Origin: Carnimonas nigrificans ATCC BAA-78
GTDB taxonomy: Bacteria > Pseudomonadota > Gammaproteobacteria > Pseudomonadales > Halomonadaceae
DNA: 64,000 nucleotides
Assembly: GCF_000526695.1 (NCBI RefSeq)
Contig: NZ_JAGO01000012.1
Span: 124,001 to 188,000, forward strand
Reading direction: 5' to 3'
Below are positions 8,942 to 18,665 of the stretch, one piece after another. How positions within the stretch are numbered: the first letter of the stretch is position 1; every line of letters begins with the position of its first letter. Both the position numbers and the translations under genes were made by a program. Below the pieces are notes generated by a model that did no database searches, was not told the origin of the DNA, and worked only from the letters and a program-made list of their open reading frames with translations.

Positions 8942-9438
8942 GTAAGTGCGATTAATCTAACCGAAATGGGCACGGTTAGCGAGAAACTGAGAGGTGAGTG
9001 TCGAAAGTTTCCCACTTTTGTCTTACTTATGCAGTGAGCCATTATGCTAACCCTATGCGTGAGCGGGGCGCTCAATCATTGCAATTCCGGCTTGCCTGTG
9101 GCGAATTGCGTGACGCTAGGGTAGGGTAGGCGGAATTTTAACGCTTGCCTTGTTCACCTCGTGTGCCCTCTGCGCATGGCGCTACCCGATGCTTCCGGTG
9201 CCCCGTCAGATTGGGCCGCTGGAGTGGTGGTTTGCGGTAGCCTGTGCTGTATTAAAGCAGATTTTTGGCGTTGCCTGTGTCGTGTGCTGACCGTATGGCT
9301 TGTTATCAAGGAAGGGGCAGTGTCGAAGCGCTGCTCGCCCTTGAGATCTACATCGAGCGACTGGTTGTCCATTACGCTGAAACGGTCAGGTACGCTGGGC
9401 ATTGAAACGCAGTGGTACCAGTGGTACCGGTGAGCGGA
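8942..9438. other. Intergenic region between divergent pykA and topA
   Basis: About 500 bases with no convincing gene. It holds an inverted repeat CTAACCG/CGGTTAG (8957-8979) and further GGTTAGC-type motifs near 8913 and 9047, and a 9-base tandem repeat GTGGTACCA-type near 9412-9428. Short open frames here on both strands lack family resemblance and ribosome-binding sites. Confidence 0.4.
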
Positions 9439-9467
9439 TTGATTTTTACACATTACGCCCGAATAAA
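9439..9467 (+). promoter_or_regulatory. Candidate sigma-70 promoter of topA
   Basis: TTGATT and AATAAA are separated by 17 bases, four of six consensus matches each. The predicted transcription start would lie about 35 bases before the topA ATG at 9509. Confidence 0.4.
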
Positions 9468-9508
9468 GTTAAGTCCGCCCAATCAGCGGCATAATGAGAC
9501 GGAGTTCC

Positions 9509-12133
9509 ATGGGTAAGTCACTGGTGATAGTCGAGTCGCCCGCCAAGGCCAAGACCATCAACAAATATCTCGGTAACGATTTCGTCGTGAAGTCCAGCGT
9601 CGGGCATATTCGCGATCTTCCGACCAGCTCCAGCAGCAAGAGCGATCCCGCCGAGCGCGCTCGGCAGGCGGCGGCAACACGTAAAATGAGTGCCGAGGAA
9701 AAGGCCGAACACAAGCGGGAAAAGGCGCGTGCCCAGCTGGTACGCCGCATGGGGGTTGATCCTGACCACGATTGGCAGGCGCACTACGAAGTGCTGCCTG
9801 GCAAGGAGAAAGTGGTCGATGAACTGAAGCGCCTGGCGGCCAAGGCTGACACTGTTTATCTCGCGACCGATTTGGACCGCGAGGGGGAGGCCATCGCCTG
9901 GCACCTGCGCGAAACCATTGGTGGCGATGATTCGCGCTATAAGCGTGTGGTCTTCAACGAAATCACCAAAAATGCCATTCAGCAGGCGTTCACCGCCCCA
10001 AGCCAGCTACAAATGCCGCGTGTCTATGCTCAGCAGGCGCGCCGTTTTCTCGACCGCGTGGTGGGCTTTATGGTGTCGCCGCTGCTGTGGTCGAAAGTGG
10101 CGCGCGGGCTATCGGCTGGCCGTGTGCAGTCGGTGGCGGTGCGTCTGATCGTTGATCGTGAGCGTGAAATTCGTGCCTTTATTCCTGAAGAATACTGGGA
10201 TGTGCACGCTGATCTGGTGAATGAAGGCGGTGAGCCGATTCGCTTCGAAGTGGCGCGCAAGGATGGCGCTGCGTTCCGTCCTACCAGTGAAGATGAGACG
10301 CTGAGCGCCATTGAGCCGCTGAGGAAGGCGGCGCTCAAGGTCAGCGAGCGGCAGGACAAGCCGACTTCCAGCAAACCGACCGCGCCCTTTATTACCTCGA
10401 CCTTGCAGCAAGCCGCGAGCGGTCGGCTAGGGTTCTCGGTACGCAAGACCATGACTCTGGCGCAGCGCCTCTACGAGGCTGGTTACATCACTTACATGCG
10501 TACCGATTCGACCAACCTGTCGGCTGACGCAGTGAGTGCAGCGCGTGATTACATCAGCGATACCTTCGGCAGCGAATATCTGCCGGAGCAGCCCAACCGC
10601 TATGCTTCGAAAGACAACGCTCAAGAAGCACACGAGGCGATTCGCCCCAGTAATGTGCAGCTCTCGGCTGCGCAGCTCTCCGGTATGGAACGCGATACCG
10701 AGCGCTTGTACGAGTTGATCTGGCGTCAATTCGTGGCGTGCCAGATGGTGCCTGCCAAGTATCTCTCTACGACGCTGAACGTCAAAAGCGAAGGTTTTGA
10801 GCTGCGCGCCAAGGGCCGCGTGCTGAAGTTCGATGGTTACACCCGAGTCGCTCCGGCGGGGCGTGGCGAGGATCAGGCGCTGCCCGATCTGCCCGAAGGA
10901 ACGGCACTGTCGCTCAACTCCCTTGATCCTCAGCAGCACTTCACCAAGCCCAACCCGCGCTACACCGAGGCGAGTCTGGTGCGTGAGCTTGAAAAGCGCG
11001 GTATCGGTCGCCCCTCTACCTATGCGTCGATTATTTCGACCATTCAGGAACGCGGTTACGTGGTGCTCGACAGTCGCCGCTTCTATGCGCAAACCCTGGG
11101 CGAGATCGTGACCGACCGTCTGGTCGAATCCTTCAATGACCTGCTCGACTACGGCTTTACCGCCAGAATGGAGGATGAGCTTGACGAGATCGCGACCGGC
11201 GAAGTGGAGTGGAAGCATGTGCTCAACAACTTCTACGGTGGCTTCAAGAAAAAGCTCGATCATGCGGAAGGCGATGACGGCATGCGCCCCAATCTGCCGA
11301 TTCCCACCGATATCGACTGCCCGAAATGCGGTCGCAAGATGCAGATTCGTATCGGCTCGACCGGCGTATTCCTCGGCTGTTCAGGCTATAACCTGCCGCC
11401 CAAGGAGCGCTGCAAGGAGACCATCGACCTGATTCCCGGCGATGAAGTGGTGCCTGCCGATGCCGGTGAAGAGGCGGAAACCGATGCGTTGCGCGCCCGC
11501 TGGCGTAACCCCGAGACCGGCAATGCGATGGACAGCTACCTGATTGATGAACATCGCAAGCTGCATTTGAGCAACGACGACGACGGTTATTACGCTATCG
11601 AAGAGGGCACCTTCAAGATCAAGGGCTACGAAGGGCCAACCCTTGAGTGCGATAAGTGCGGTTCGGAAATGCAGCTGCGTTCGGGGCGTTTCGGCAAGTA
11701 TTTTGCCTGCACCAACGATGCCTGTACCAATACGCGCAAGCTGTTGCGCAGTGGCGATCCTGCGCCGCCCAAGATGGACCCCATTGATATGCCGGAGCTT
11801 AAGTGCCAGAAGGTCGATGACCACTATGTACTGCGCGACGGCGCGAGCGGGCTGTTCCTTGCTGCCAGCGGCTTCCCCAAAAACCGCGAGACGCGGGCAC
11901 CGCTGGTGATGGAGCTGAAACCGCATCAAGCGGCGCTGCCCGAGAAGTACCACTTCCTGCTCGACGCGCCCGAGGCCGATCCGGATGGGCATCCGGCGCA
12001 GATTCGTTTTTCACGGAAAGCGAAGGCGCAGTATGTGATGACCGAAAACGATGCGGGTAAGGCGAGCGGTTGGCGCGCCACCTACGACGATGGACGCTGG
12101 CAGGTCGAAGACAAGCGCAAGCCCGCCAAGTAA
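9509..12133 (+). CDS. topA: DNA topoisomerase I (type IA)
   Basis: Relaxes negative supercoils by passing a strand through a transient single-strand break. 874 aa. The Toprim domain is at the N-terminus ([31 protein letters not shown]), and the catalytic Tyr329 lies in [11 protein letters not shown]. Three zinc-ribbon positions follow at the C-terminus. The first (CPKCGRKM with GCSGYN and ERC) and third (CDKCGSEM with CTNDAC) keep their cysteines. The middle one has lost them: [14 protein letters not shown] aligns with [14 protein letters not shown] of E. coli. The ATG at 9509 follows GGAG closely; an in-frame ATG at 9494 has no such site. Two small conserved genes follow. Confidence 0.97.
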   Translation: MGKSLVIVESPAKAKTINKYLGNDFVVKSSVGHIRDLPTSSSSKSDPAERARQAAATRKMSAEEKAEHKREKARAQLVRRMGVDPDHDWQAHYEVLPGKEKVVDELKRLAAKADTVYLATDLDREGEAIAWHLRETIGGDDSRYKRVVFNEITKNAIQQAFTAPSQLQMPRVYAQQARRFLDRVVGFMVSPLLWSKVARGLSAGRVQSVAVRLIVDREREIRAFIPEEYWDVHADLVNEGGEPIRFEVARKDGAAFRPTSEDETLSAIEPLRKAALKVSERQDKPTSSKPTAPFITSTLQQAASGRLGFSVRKTMTLAQRLYEAGYITYMRTDSTNLSADAVSAARDYISDTFGSEYLPEQPNRYASKDNAQEAHEAIRPSNVQLSAAQLSGMERDTERLYELIWRQFVACQMVPAKYLSTTLNVKSEGFELRAKGRVLKFDGYTRVAPAGRGEDQALPDLPEGTALSLNSLDPQQHFTKPNPRYTEASLVRELEKRGIGRPSTYASIISTIQERGYVVLDSRRFYAQTLGEIVTDRLVESFNDLLDYGFTARMEDELDEIATGEVEWKHVLNNFYGGFKKKLDHAEGDDGMRPNLPIPTDIDCPKCGRKMQIRIGSTGVFLGCSGYNLPPKERCKETIDLIPGDEVVPADAGEEAETDALRARWRNPETGNAMDSYLIDEHRKLHLSNDDDGYYAIEEGTFKIKGYEGPTLECDKCGSEMQLRSGRFGKYFACTNDACTNTRKLLRSGDPAPPKMDPIDMPELKCQKVDDHYVLRDGASGLFLAASGFPKNRETRAPLVMELKPHQAALPEKYHFLLDAPEADPDGHPAQIRFSRKAKAQYVMTENDAGKASGWRATYDDGRWQVEDKRKPAK

Positions 12134-12149
12134 CAGGGAGTCAATCGCC

Positions 12150-12608
12150 ATGCAGCAGCGTCGCCGCACCCATGAACTTCTTTATCACGCTGAAGTGGTG
12201 CTGAAAGAGCGCCATGGGCGCAGCGAGTCAGGTAATGCCGAATTGCCTGCCGCGGTGCGCTCCCAGGCGCTTGAACAAGCCGCCGCCGCACTGGTGGATG
12301 CCGCGCTGCACTCCGCGGTTATCGAGTATTCGCCGGTGGGGGCATCCGTCGATGACTGGCGTTCTTATTTGCGTCTTCATGGCGATAGCAATACTGAACT
12401 GCGCCGTCTGGCGCAGGTGCTGCTGTCGGGCGGTGAGCTGTCGGTGCTGTTTGAGCATCCTCTCTATGCCCCTCAGCCATCCTCTAATGCTTACGCCGCA
12501 GGCAGTGCCACCATCGCCAGTGATGCACAAAAGCTCTCGCTGGCGGCGTGTTTGCAGCGGCTGAAAGCATTGCTCAGCGAACTGCGGGAGAGCAGCCTTG
12601 AGTGGTGA
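12150..12608 (+). CDS. Conserved hypothetical protein (DUF6586-like, next to topA)
   Basis: 152 aa, mostly helical by composition, with no signal peptide or membrane segment. AGGGAG lies about ten bases upstream of the ATG at 12150, which is 17 bases after the topA stop, so it is probably cotranscribed with topA. In Pseudomonas a DUF6586 protein sits directly after topA, and length, position and the helical, Ala/Leu-rich character agree, but the sequence match is from memory and modest. Function unknown. Confidence 0.65.
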   Translation: MQQRRRTHELLYHAEVVLKERHGRSESGNAELPAAVRSQALEQAAAALVDAALHSAVIEYSPVGASVDDWRSYLRLHGDSNTELRRLAQVLLSGGELSVLFEHPLYAPQPSSNAYAAGSATIASDAQKLSLAACLQRLKALLSELRESSLEW

Positions 12609-12829
12609 TCTGTCGCTATCCCTGGGGTGGTGGTAGAATACGCCTCCTTTTTGTGGTGCAACTTCTTGTTGAAAGGAGCCATCGCTCGGTGAGGGGCAAT
12701 GCTGTATCAGCCGTTTTCGCTGATCGGTAAAGAGTTCGTCGATTGCCTGCGCGCTTTGCAACTTCGCAGCGTTCGTTGGCTCGCCGACTGGCCCGCACCG
12801 CCCATTGAACAACAGGACGAGGTGATGAA

Positions 12830-13072
12830 ATGTCCGATACCGCTATTCTGGAAATCGTGGAATTGGCCGATGGCGAAGTTGTCCTCCGTCCTTCCGAAGG
12901 CGCCGGAGATGCACTGGTGTCGGTGCGTTTTTCCTCTGAAGCACTGGAATTGCTGCGTACCTCGCGCTTTCAGGTTGCCAAGGAGATGATTGATCACGCC
13001 ATTACGCGTACCAAACTGTGGGACGAAGGGGATGTGATCGAAGAGGTGGATGACCATACCACCGTGCACTAA
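12830..13072 (+). CDS. Small conserved hypothetical protein between topA and lexA
   Basis: 80 aa, acidic, without membrane segments. It begins with a beta-rich stretch (ILEIVELADGEVVLRPSE) and has a helical centre (FSSEALELLRTSRFQVAKEMIDHAI), ending in an acidic tail. A protein of this size and layout lies in the topA-lexA interval of Pseudomonas. A GAGG sits about eight bases upstream of the ATG. A strong terminator follows at 13132. The 220 bases before it contain only a TAGAAT-like -10 near 12634. Function unknown. Confidence 0.65.
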   Translation: MSDTAILEIVELADGEVVLRPSEGAGDALVSVRFSSEALELLRTSRFQVAKEMIDHAITRTKLWDEGDVIEEVDDHTTVH

Positions 13073-13131
13073 GGCAAATGTAGGCGGCTTCTGCGTTATT
13101 TCGCCAGGGTGGAAAAACAGGGTGGAAATGT

Positions 13132-13161
13132 AAAAAAGCAGCGTGAAAACGCTGCTTTTTT
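13132..13161. terminator. Bidirectional terminator downstream of the 80 aa gene
   Basis: A perfect 13-base inverted repeat (AAAAAAGCAGCGT) around a four-base GAAA loop, ending in six T. A-rich on one side and T-rich on the other, it can stop both the topA-side transcript and lexA. Confidence 0.9.
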
Positions 13162-13282
13162 GCGTTACTGGATGGCTCCTCTTTGCTGGCAGGCGCTGGA
13201 GACAAGAATTCTCGCTCGCTGCTAGACAAAGAGCCGGCACTGCATCTCAGTTGCCCGGCATGGAGAGTTCAGGTGTGATTGG

Positions 13283-13939
13283 CTAGTGCAACCCCTGGCC
13301 GTTATCGCCTCTGATGATGCCTACGCCCACGCCTTCGATATCAAAGCCTTCACTGGGATCGACAATGATCGGTTCGAAGTCGGGATTTTCTGCCAGCAAC
13401 CGAATACCCTTGGCGCTGCGCTCGAAGCGCTTGACGGTCACATCCTCGCCGATACGGGCGATGACAATCTGGCCGTTACGCACGTCGCTAGTGCGGTGTA
13501 CGGCCAGCAGGTCACCGTCGAGAATGCCTGCGTCGCGCATCGAAAGCCCCTTGACGCGCAGCAGGTAGTCGGCACGCGGTGAAAAGAAGTCGGCTGGCAG
13601 TGGGCAGTAGTGATCAATGTGCTCGGTTGCCAGCACGGGGCTGCCCGCCGCCACCTGACCGATGACGGCAAGCCCTTGTGTCTCTGTGGCTGGCTCGCTG
13701 GCAGTCGCGCTGTTGGCAGGTTCGTGGTTGACCACGCGAATGCCTCGCGATGCGCCGGGGATCATCTCGATCACGCCCTTGCGCTTGAGCGCCTTTAAAT
13801 GCTCTTCAGCGGCATTGGCCGAACGAAACCCCAGTGCCTGCGCGATTTCTGCGCGGGTAGGAGGGTAGCCATGGCTTGCCAGTGTGCCGGTGATAAGATC
13901 CAGTACTTCTTGCTGGCGGCGAGTGAGCGGTTTGGTCAT
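13283..13939 (-). CDS. lexA: LexA, SOS repressor
   Basis: Represses SOS genes and cleaves itself when RecA filaments form. 218 aa, about 16 longer than E. coli LexA; the extra residues lie in the linker (about 73-88, Ala/Thr/Glu-rich). The N-terminal winged-helix domain reads [12 protein letters not shown] with the recognition helix region [13 protein letters not shown]. The cleavage site Ala98-Gly99 lies in QVAAGSP; the catalytic dyad is Ser133 (GLSMRDAG) and Lys170 (VTVKRFE). A LexA-box-like sequence 32 bases upstream indicates autoregulation. It is convergent with the topA cluster and divergent from nagZ. No sulA-like gene lies beside it, unlike in Pseudomonas. Confidence 0.97.
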   Translation of the reverse strand: MTKPLTRRQQEVLDLITGTLASHGYPPTRAEIAQALGFRSANAAEEHLKALKRKGVIEMIPGASRGIRVVNHEPANSATASEPATETQGLAVIGQVAAGSPVLATEHIDHYCPLPADFFSPRADYLLRVKGLSMRDAGILDGDLLAVHRTSDVRNGQIVIARIGEDVTVKRFERSAKGIRLLAENPDFEPIIVDPSEGFDIEGVGVGIIRGDNGQGLH

Positions 13940-13970
13940 AGCGGTTATGGGCCTAAGCGGAATTCATTGA

Positions 13971-13986
13971 CTGTAATTGTATCCAG
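13971..13986. promoter_or_regulatory. LexA-box-like operator of lexA
   Basis: CTGTAATTGTATCCAG matches the gammaproteobacterial LexA box CTGT-N8-ACAG with one mismatch and keeps the CTG-N10-CAG core. It lies 32 bases upstream of the lexA start, where autoregulatory boxes are found. Confidence 0.7.
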
Positions 13987-14239
13987 TATTTTATTCGGTG
14001 CAAGGGGCAGTGATCGGCTCTCTTTCTTTGATGAATGCTCGCCTGGTGTCAGGTTATTTCATGATGAATGACTTGCTCAGGGAATGGATCGCTTTTTGTG
14101 CGGTCAGTAGAAGGGCAAGAATTTTTCAAGCTGCTGTTGCAGCGCACCTTTTGTGGCCTGCCAGGGCATTTGGGACACCTCGACTCCCCTTCGGTCAGCG
14201 CCTAGAATGGCGCGATATTTATTTGCCAGGAGAATGGCC

Positions 14240-15268
14240 ATGAGCGTTTCTCTCGGTCCCGTTATGATCGACGTGGCCTCAACAACCTTGGATAACAGTG
14301 ATCGTGCGCTGCTTGAACACCCCTCGGTGGGGGGCGTGGTGCTGTTTGCGCGCAATCTGGAATCCCCCGAGCAGTGCCGCGCGCTGTGTGACGCCATTCG
14401 TGTCCAGCGACCAGACATTCTGATCAGTATTGATCATGAAGGGGGCCGCGTGCAGCGCCTGCGCGAAGGACTAACGTCGTTGCCTCCCATGTGTGCCTTT
14501 GGTCATCGCTACCCTGAAGAGCCGCAGGAGACGCTGGCGCTGGTTCACGAGTGCGGTTGGCTGATGTCCCAGGAGCTAAGCGCCTGTGGTCTCGACTTCT
14601 CCTTTGCGCCGGTGCTCGACGTTGATGAAACCCTCAGCAAGGTGATTGGTGAGCGTTCGTTCTCACCACAGCCGGCTCAGGTCAGCGAACTGGCGGGGGC
14701 GCTGCTGGATGGCTTCGATGAGGGCGGTATGGCCTCGGTGGGCAAGCACTTCCCGGGGCACGGCGGCGTTGAAGCGGATTCCCACCTTGAGCTGCCGGTA
14801 GACGAGCGCTCCCTCGAAGCGCTCAAAGCGCACGATCTGATTCCATTTGCTGACCTCGCCACGCGCCTCACGGCAGTGATGCCTTCTCATGTGCGCTATC
14901 CCGCCTTCGATCCCAACCCGACCGGTTTCTCCGCTGCCTGGCTTGACTATCTGCGCCATACGCTCGGCTTTAAGGGGGCAATTCTCTCCGATGATCTGTC
15001 GATGCACGGTGCGAGTTTCGCGGGAGGGCCGGTGGAGCGTGCGCAACTGGCGTTGGCATCGGGGTGCGATGCGGTGCTGGTATGCAATGATCGCGACGCG
15101 GCGCGTGCGGTACTTGAGAGTGTTTCCCCTTGCCGCGAGCGGGCGGTGCGGCTTGAACGATTGCGCCGCGCCCAGCCGTTCTCGTCACTGGAGCAGCTTC
15201 AGACACTGCCGCGCTGGCAAGAGGCGCACGACAGATTAACTGCGCTGGCTGCTCAGTACGGCTATTGA
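14240..15268 (+). CDS. nagZ: Beta-N-acetylhexosaminidase NagZ
   Basis: Removes GlcNAc from GlcNAc-1,6-anhydroMurNAc peptides in the cytoplasm during cell-wall recycling; the products influence AmpC induction in bacteria that have it. 342 aa, the normal family length (GH3). Motifs: ISIDHEGGRVQRL, KHFPGHGGVEADSHLELP with the general acid/base His, and LSDDLSMHGA with the nucleophilic Asp. The ATG at 14240 is seven bases after GGAG; the ATG at 14234 is too close to that site. It complements the lytic transglycosylases MltB and MltG in this window. Confidence 0.95.
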   Translation: MSVSLGPVMIDVASTTLDNSDRALLEHPSVGGVVLFARNLESPEQCRALCDAIRVQRPDILISIDHEGGRVQRLREGLTSLPPMCAFGHRYPEEPQETLALVHECGWLMSQELSACGLDFSFAPVLDVDETLSKVIGERSFSPQPAQVSELAGALLDGFDEGGMASVGKHFPGHGGVEADSHLELPVDERSLEALKAHDLIPFADLATRLTAVMPSHVRYPAFDPNPTGFSAAWLDYLRHTLGFKGAILSDDLSMHGASFAGGPVERAQLALASGCDAVLVCNDRDAARAVLESVSPCRERAVRLERLRRAQPFSSLEQLQTLPRWQEAHDRLTALAAQYGY

Positions 15269-15288
15269 GTGGTATCCTTGGCTGCGCA

Positions 15289-15322
15289 ACGGAGGCTGCC
15301 CTGGCAGTGCTCCGTCTTTTTA
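15289..15322 (+). terminator. Terminator after nagZ
   Basis: ACGGAG and CTGCC arms pair with GGCAG and CTCCGT, with a small internal bulge, followed by CTTTTTATTT. It lies 20 bases after the nagZ stop. Confidence 0.55.
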
Positions 15323-15353
15323 TTTAATTTCCAACCACTGCCAGATTGCTTTC

Positions 15354-15920
15354 ATGACTGCTTTAGAAACCCTTCGCGATGAGATGACGTCGCTCAAACA
15401 GCACGCCGACTGCCTGATTCCCCTGACTGCCATCGAAGCGGCACTTGACCGCATGGCCGAGCAGATTACCGAGCAGCTTGGCGATAAGCTGCCGCTGTTT
15501 TTCTGTGTCATGAATGGTGGGCTGATTACCTCCGGTCATTTGCTGACGCGGCTTGATTTCCCTCTGGAGATTGATTATCTGCACGCCACTCGCTATCGCG
15601 ACAAGCTGCGCGGCGGTGAGCTGTTCTGGCGGGTCTCGCCGGAAACGCCGATGGCGGGGCGTCATGTGGTGATTATCGACGATATTCTCGATGAAGGGGC
15701 CACGCTCTGCGCCATCAAGCGCCACTGCGAACAGGCCGGTGCCGCTTCGGTGACCACTGCGGTACTGGTGGACAAGCAGCACGATCGCAAAGCCCAGCAG
15801 AACCTGAGCGCCGACTTCTGTGAACTGACGGTGGCCGATCGTTTTCTGTTTGGCTTCGGCATGGACTACAAGGGCTTCTGGCGTAACGCTCCTGGTATTT
15901 ACGCTCCCAAAGGGCTGTAG
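15354..15920 (+). CDS. Hypoxanthine/guanine phosphoribosyltransferase
   Basis: Salvages purine bases with PRPP to give nucleoside monophosphates. 188 aa, type I phosphoribosyltransferase. The PRPP-binding motif VVIIDDILDEGATL (the typical acidic pair followed by DEGAT) is clear; FFCVMNGGLITSGHLL supplies the pyrophosphate loop, and the C-terminal segment DRFLFGFGMDYKGFWRN is typical of the hypoxanthine class. The start lacks a strong ribosome-binding site. A purine PRTase next to nagZ is also found in pseudomonads. I leave the symbol blank because hpt and gpt types are hard to separate here. Confidence 0.88.
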   Translation: MTALETLRDEMTSLKQHADCLIPLTAIEAALDRMAEQITEQLGDKLPLFFCVMNGGLITSGHLLTRLDFPLEIDYLHATRYRDKLRGGELFWRVSPETPMAGRHVVIIDDILDEGATLCAIKRHCEQAGAASVTTAVLVDKQHDRKAQQNLSADFCELTVADRFLFGFGMDYKGFWRNAPGIYAPKGL

Positions 15921-15987
15921 TTGAGCCTTCCTGCACACAAGCCTGATGGCTTGCTGGCACGCTGATTGATGTTCGGGACAGGCGCAG

Positions 15988-18594
15988 ATGAGCAAAACCA
16001 TTAGCAATCGACGCCGCAAGCGCTCGCGGCTGCGTATTCGCATGCTGCGCTGGCAGCGGCGTATGGCACCTTACCGCCAGGTGCTCGGTATTCTTGCCAC
16101 CCTGATCGTGCTGGTCGGGGCGCTGACAGTGTGCTGGCATATGCTGTCGGAGATCGACGCGCGACTCGTGCGTGCATCGTTGATGCAGGTGCCGATCTAT
16201 GCGGTGCTGGGGGCGCTGCTGGCCGCGGTGGGCAGCTATCTGGCGCTGGTGTGCTATGAGTGGTCGGCAGCCCGCTTTGCCGGTGTCAGGCTACGCTGGC
16301 CGCTGCTGATTCTGGGCGGAAGCTGCGCTACGGCGGTCGGCAATGCCATTGGTTTGTCGATGCTGTCGGGGGGCGCAGTTCGCTGTCGGCTCTACTTCCC
16401 GCAGGGCCTGCATGCGCCCGATGTCGCGCGAATGTCGGTGTTTGTAAGTCTGGCGCTGGGGGTGACTCTGCCGCCGCTGGCAGCGGTGGCGGCGCTTGTT
16501 CATCAGGATACCGCCGCCCAGGCGCTACACCTTCCACACTGGGCTGTTGCGGCGATCGGCTATACCGTCATCCTGCTGTATCTGCTGGCGCTGGCACTGT
16601 TATACCGCACCCGACAATCCGAGCGCCCAGCGCCTGATGCCCGCATGCACCGGCTGGGTAAATCGCTGTGGCGGCTGCCCAGTCTCAGGCTGTCGCTGTT
16701 TCAGTTGGTAATTACGCTGGCGGATGTCACCTGCGCTGCGGCGGTGCTCTATCTGCTGCTGCCCAATGCGCCGCCGTTTGCCACCTTCCTGCTGGTCTAT
16801 CTGCTGGCGCTGGCGGCCGGGGTGCTGAGCCACGTACCGGGCGGTATCGGCGTGTTTGAAGCGATCATTCTGTCGGCCTTTTCGGGTCAGGTGGGCGCTG
16901 CTGCATTGACCGCTGCCTTGCTGCTGTACCGCGTCATCTATGTGCTGCTGCCGCTGCTGCTGGCCTTTATGGCGCTGCTGATCAATGAAGCAAGGAAGGT
17001 GGCTGACCGGCTGTCGGACAGCACCATGGTGAGTCTGGTGGCACCCTTGCTGGCACTGATGCTGTTCGCGGTGGGGATTGCCGAGCTGCTGTCGAATGTT
17101 GTGCCCGAAGCCGCCCTGTTCAGTGGGTTCGTGATGCGCTGGGCACCCACGGCGCTTATCGAAGTGAGTACGCTCGCCCTGAGCGTGCTGGGGCTGATCT
17201 CCCTGGTACTGGCACGAGGACTGGTGCGGCGCATGGCCAGTGCATGGCGGTGGGCGGTGCTCACGCTGCTGGTAGGGGCGTTCTGTGCGCTGCTCAAGGG
17301 CGTGGATGTGGTCGATCTTGCGCTCATTATTCCCTCCCTGCTGGCGCTGCTGGTGTTTCGCAGCACCTTCTATCGCGATAATGCGCTGCTGACGATGCCG
17401 CTGTCATGGCGCTTTGTGCTGTCGTGCGTGGGAGTGGTGGTAATAAGTACCTGGCTGATGCTGCTGACGCATCGTGGCCTACCGCTTGCCAGCGTGTTGT
17501 GGTGGCACCCTGATTACAATGTGCTGCTGTCGCGCTCGCTACAGGGCGTTGTGATCAGTGCGCTGCTCTTGGTGGGGATTACCCTGTGGTGGCTGCTCCG
17601 TCCGGTGAAGGCGCTGGGGCCTGCTTCACAAAAGGCGATGGACAAGGCGCTGACGATTGTCAGGACATCGTGCCAGCCAGAAGGCATGCTGCTTGCGACG
17701 GGCGGCAAATCGCTGCTGTTCAATAAAAGGAAGGATGCCTTCATCGCTTACCGGCAGCACCATCGCTATCTGGTGGCGCTGAGCGATCCTGTCGGGGAGA
17801 CCGCTTGCCGGGCGGGGCTGGTGTGGGATTTCCGTGATCTTGGCGAGCTGCGCGGGTTAACGCCGCTGATATATCTGGCTCATCATGACGATCTGGGGCT
17901 TTATCTGCATGCGGGTCAGATTGCCGTCAAGGTGGCTCAGGAGCATCTGGTGATGCTGGACTCGACACAGCGTAGCGCGGCTACCGAGCAGGCGCTGTCT
18001 GCGGTATGGCGTGAAGGCTGCGAGCAAGGGCTGGCGTTTGCCTGCTACGCCGCGGGTGAAGCGCCGCTTGATACGCTGCGGGAAGTCTCCGATCAATGGG
18101 TCGCTGAGCAGGGGATCAACGAAAGACGCTACTCGTGTGGCCGCTTCGATGCGGACTACCTGAGCCATTTTCGCATTGCGACGGTGAGCAGTGGCGGCAG
18201 GGTGCTGGCATTCGCCAGTATCATGGAAACCGAGCACTCTCCCCGCGTCGTGATTGATCTGGTGCGCTGGCGTCCGGGGCTTTGCGAACATTCGCTGGAC
18301 TGGCTGCTGTGTGGGCTGATGCGTGTACTGGCCGATGAAGGCTTCGCTGAACTGAGCGTTGCCACCTTGCCGGTGGCGCAGATCAGCAGAGGGCGAGCCG
18401 GTGGTCTGGCGCGTGCCGTCAACGAATATGTGTTGAGCCGTGGTGAAACCCTGGCAAGGGAGGGGAGCCTGGTGCACTTCGAAGCGCTCTTTGCGCCTGT
18501 GATTCGCCCGCGCTATCTGATTCTGCCGATTGGTGAAGATCCGGCGCGGGCACTCGATGACATTGCTGATCTGGTGAGCCAACAGCACTCGTGA
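15988..18594 (+). CDS. mprF: MprF, aminoacyl-phosphatidylglycerol synthase/flippase
   Basis: Adds an amino acid from aminoacyl-tRNA to phosphatidylglycerol and moves the product to the outer leaflet, lowering surface negative charge and sensitivity to cationic peptides. 868 aa. A very basic N-terminus is followed by many membrane segments to about residue 540 (flippase part, with HVPGGIGVFEAIIL typical of the family), then a soluble synthase domain of about 320 residues with LLATGGKSLLFNKRKDAFIAY and VVIDLVRWRP. Whether lysine or alanine is transferred cannot be read from sequence. Convergent with mfd. Confidence 0.92.
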   Translation: MSKTISNRRRKRSRLRIRMLRWQRRMAPYRQVLGILATLIVLVGALTVCWHMLSEIDARLVRASLMQVPIYAVLGALLAAVGSYLALVCYEWSAARFAGVRLRWPLLILGGSCATAVGNAIGLSMLSGGAVRCRLYFPQGLHAPDVARMSVFVSLALGVTLPPLAAVAALVHQDTAAQALHLPHWAVAAIGYTVILLYLLALALLYRTRQSERPAPDARMHRLGKSLWRLPSLRLSLFQLVITLADVTCAAAVLYLLLPNAPPFATFLLVYLLALAAGVLSHVPGGIGVFEAIILSAFSGQVGAAALTAALLLYRVIYVLLPLLLAFMALLINEARKVADRLSDSTMVSLVAPLLALMLFAVGIAELLSNVVPEAALFSGFVMRWAPTALIEVSTLALSVLGLISLVLARGLVRRMASAWRWAVLTLLVGAFCALLKGVDVVDLALIIPSLLALLVFRSTFYRDNALLTMPLSWRFVLSCVGVVVISTWLMLLTHRGLPLASVLWWHPDYNVLLSRSLQGVVISALLLVGITLWWLLRPVKALGPASQKAMDKALTIVRTSCQPEGMLLATGGKSLLFNKRKDAFIAYRQHHRYLVALSDPVGETACRAGLVWDFRDLGELRGLTPLIYLAHHDDLGLYLHAGQIAVKVAQEHLVMLDSTQRSAATEQALSAVWREGCEQGLAFACYAAGEAPLDTLREVSDQWVAEQGINERRYSCGRFDADYLSHFRIATVSSGGRVLAFASIMETEHSPRVVIDLVRWRPGLCEHSLDWLLCGLMRVLADEGFAELSVATLPVAQISRGRAGGLARAVNEYVLSRGETLAREGSLVHFEALFAPVIRPRYLILPIGEDPARALDDIADLVSQQHS

Positions 18595-18614
18595 TCTGCT
18601 GTATGGATGCCGTT

Positions 18615-18658
18615 ACTGCCTGGTAAGGTGCCCTGTGGGGTCGCTGCTACCAGGCAGT
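18615..18658. repeat. Inverted repeat between convergent mprF and mfd
   Basis: A perfect 11-base inverted repeat (ACTGCCTGGTA) with a 22-base loop fills the 71-base gap between the two stops. No T run follows on either side, so it may be a weak or Rho-assisted terminator, or an mRNA-end stabiliser. Confidence 0.45.
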
Positions 18659-18665
18659 GTAGCGG

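Noticed and set aside
9240-9262. CTGTATTAAAGCAG as a LexA box near topA
   Set aside because: Spacing between CTG and CAG is eight rather than ten.
9161-9433. 90-codon frame upstream of topA
   Set aside because: Cys/Trp-rich composition, opposite-strand frame of equal length and no start signals.
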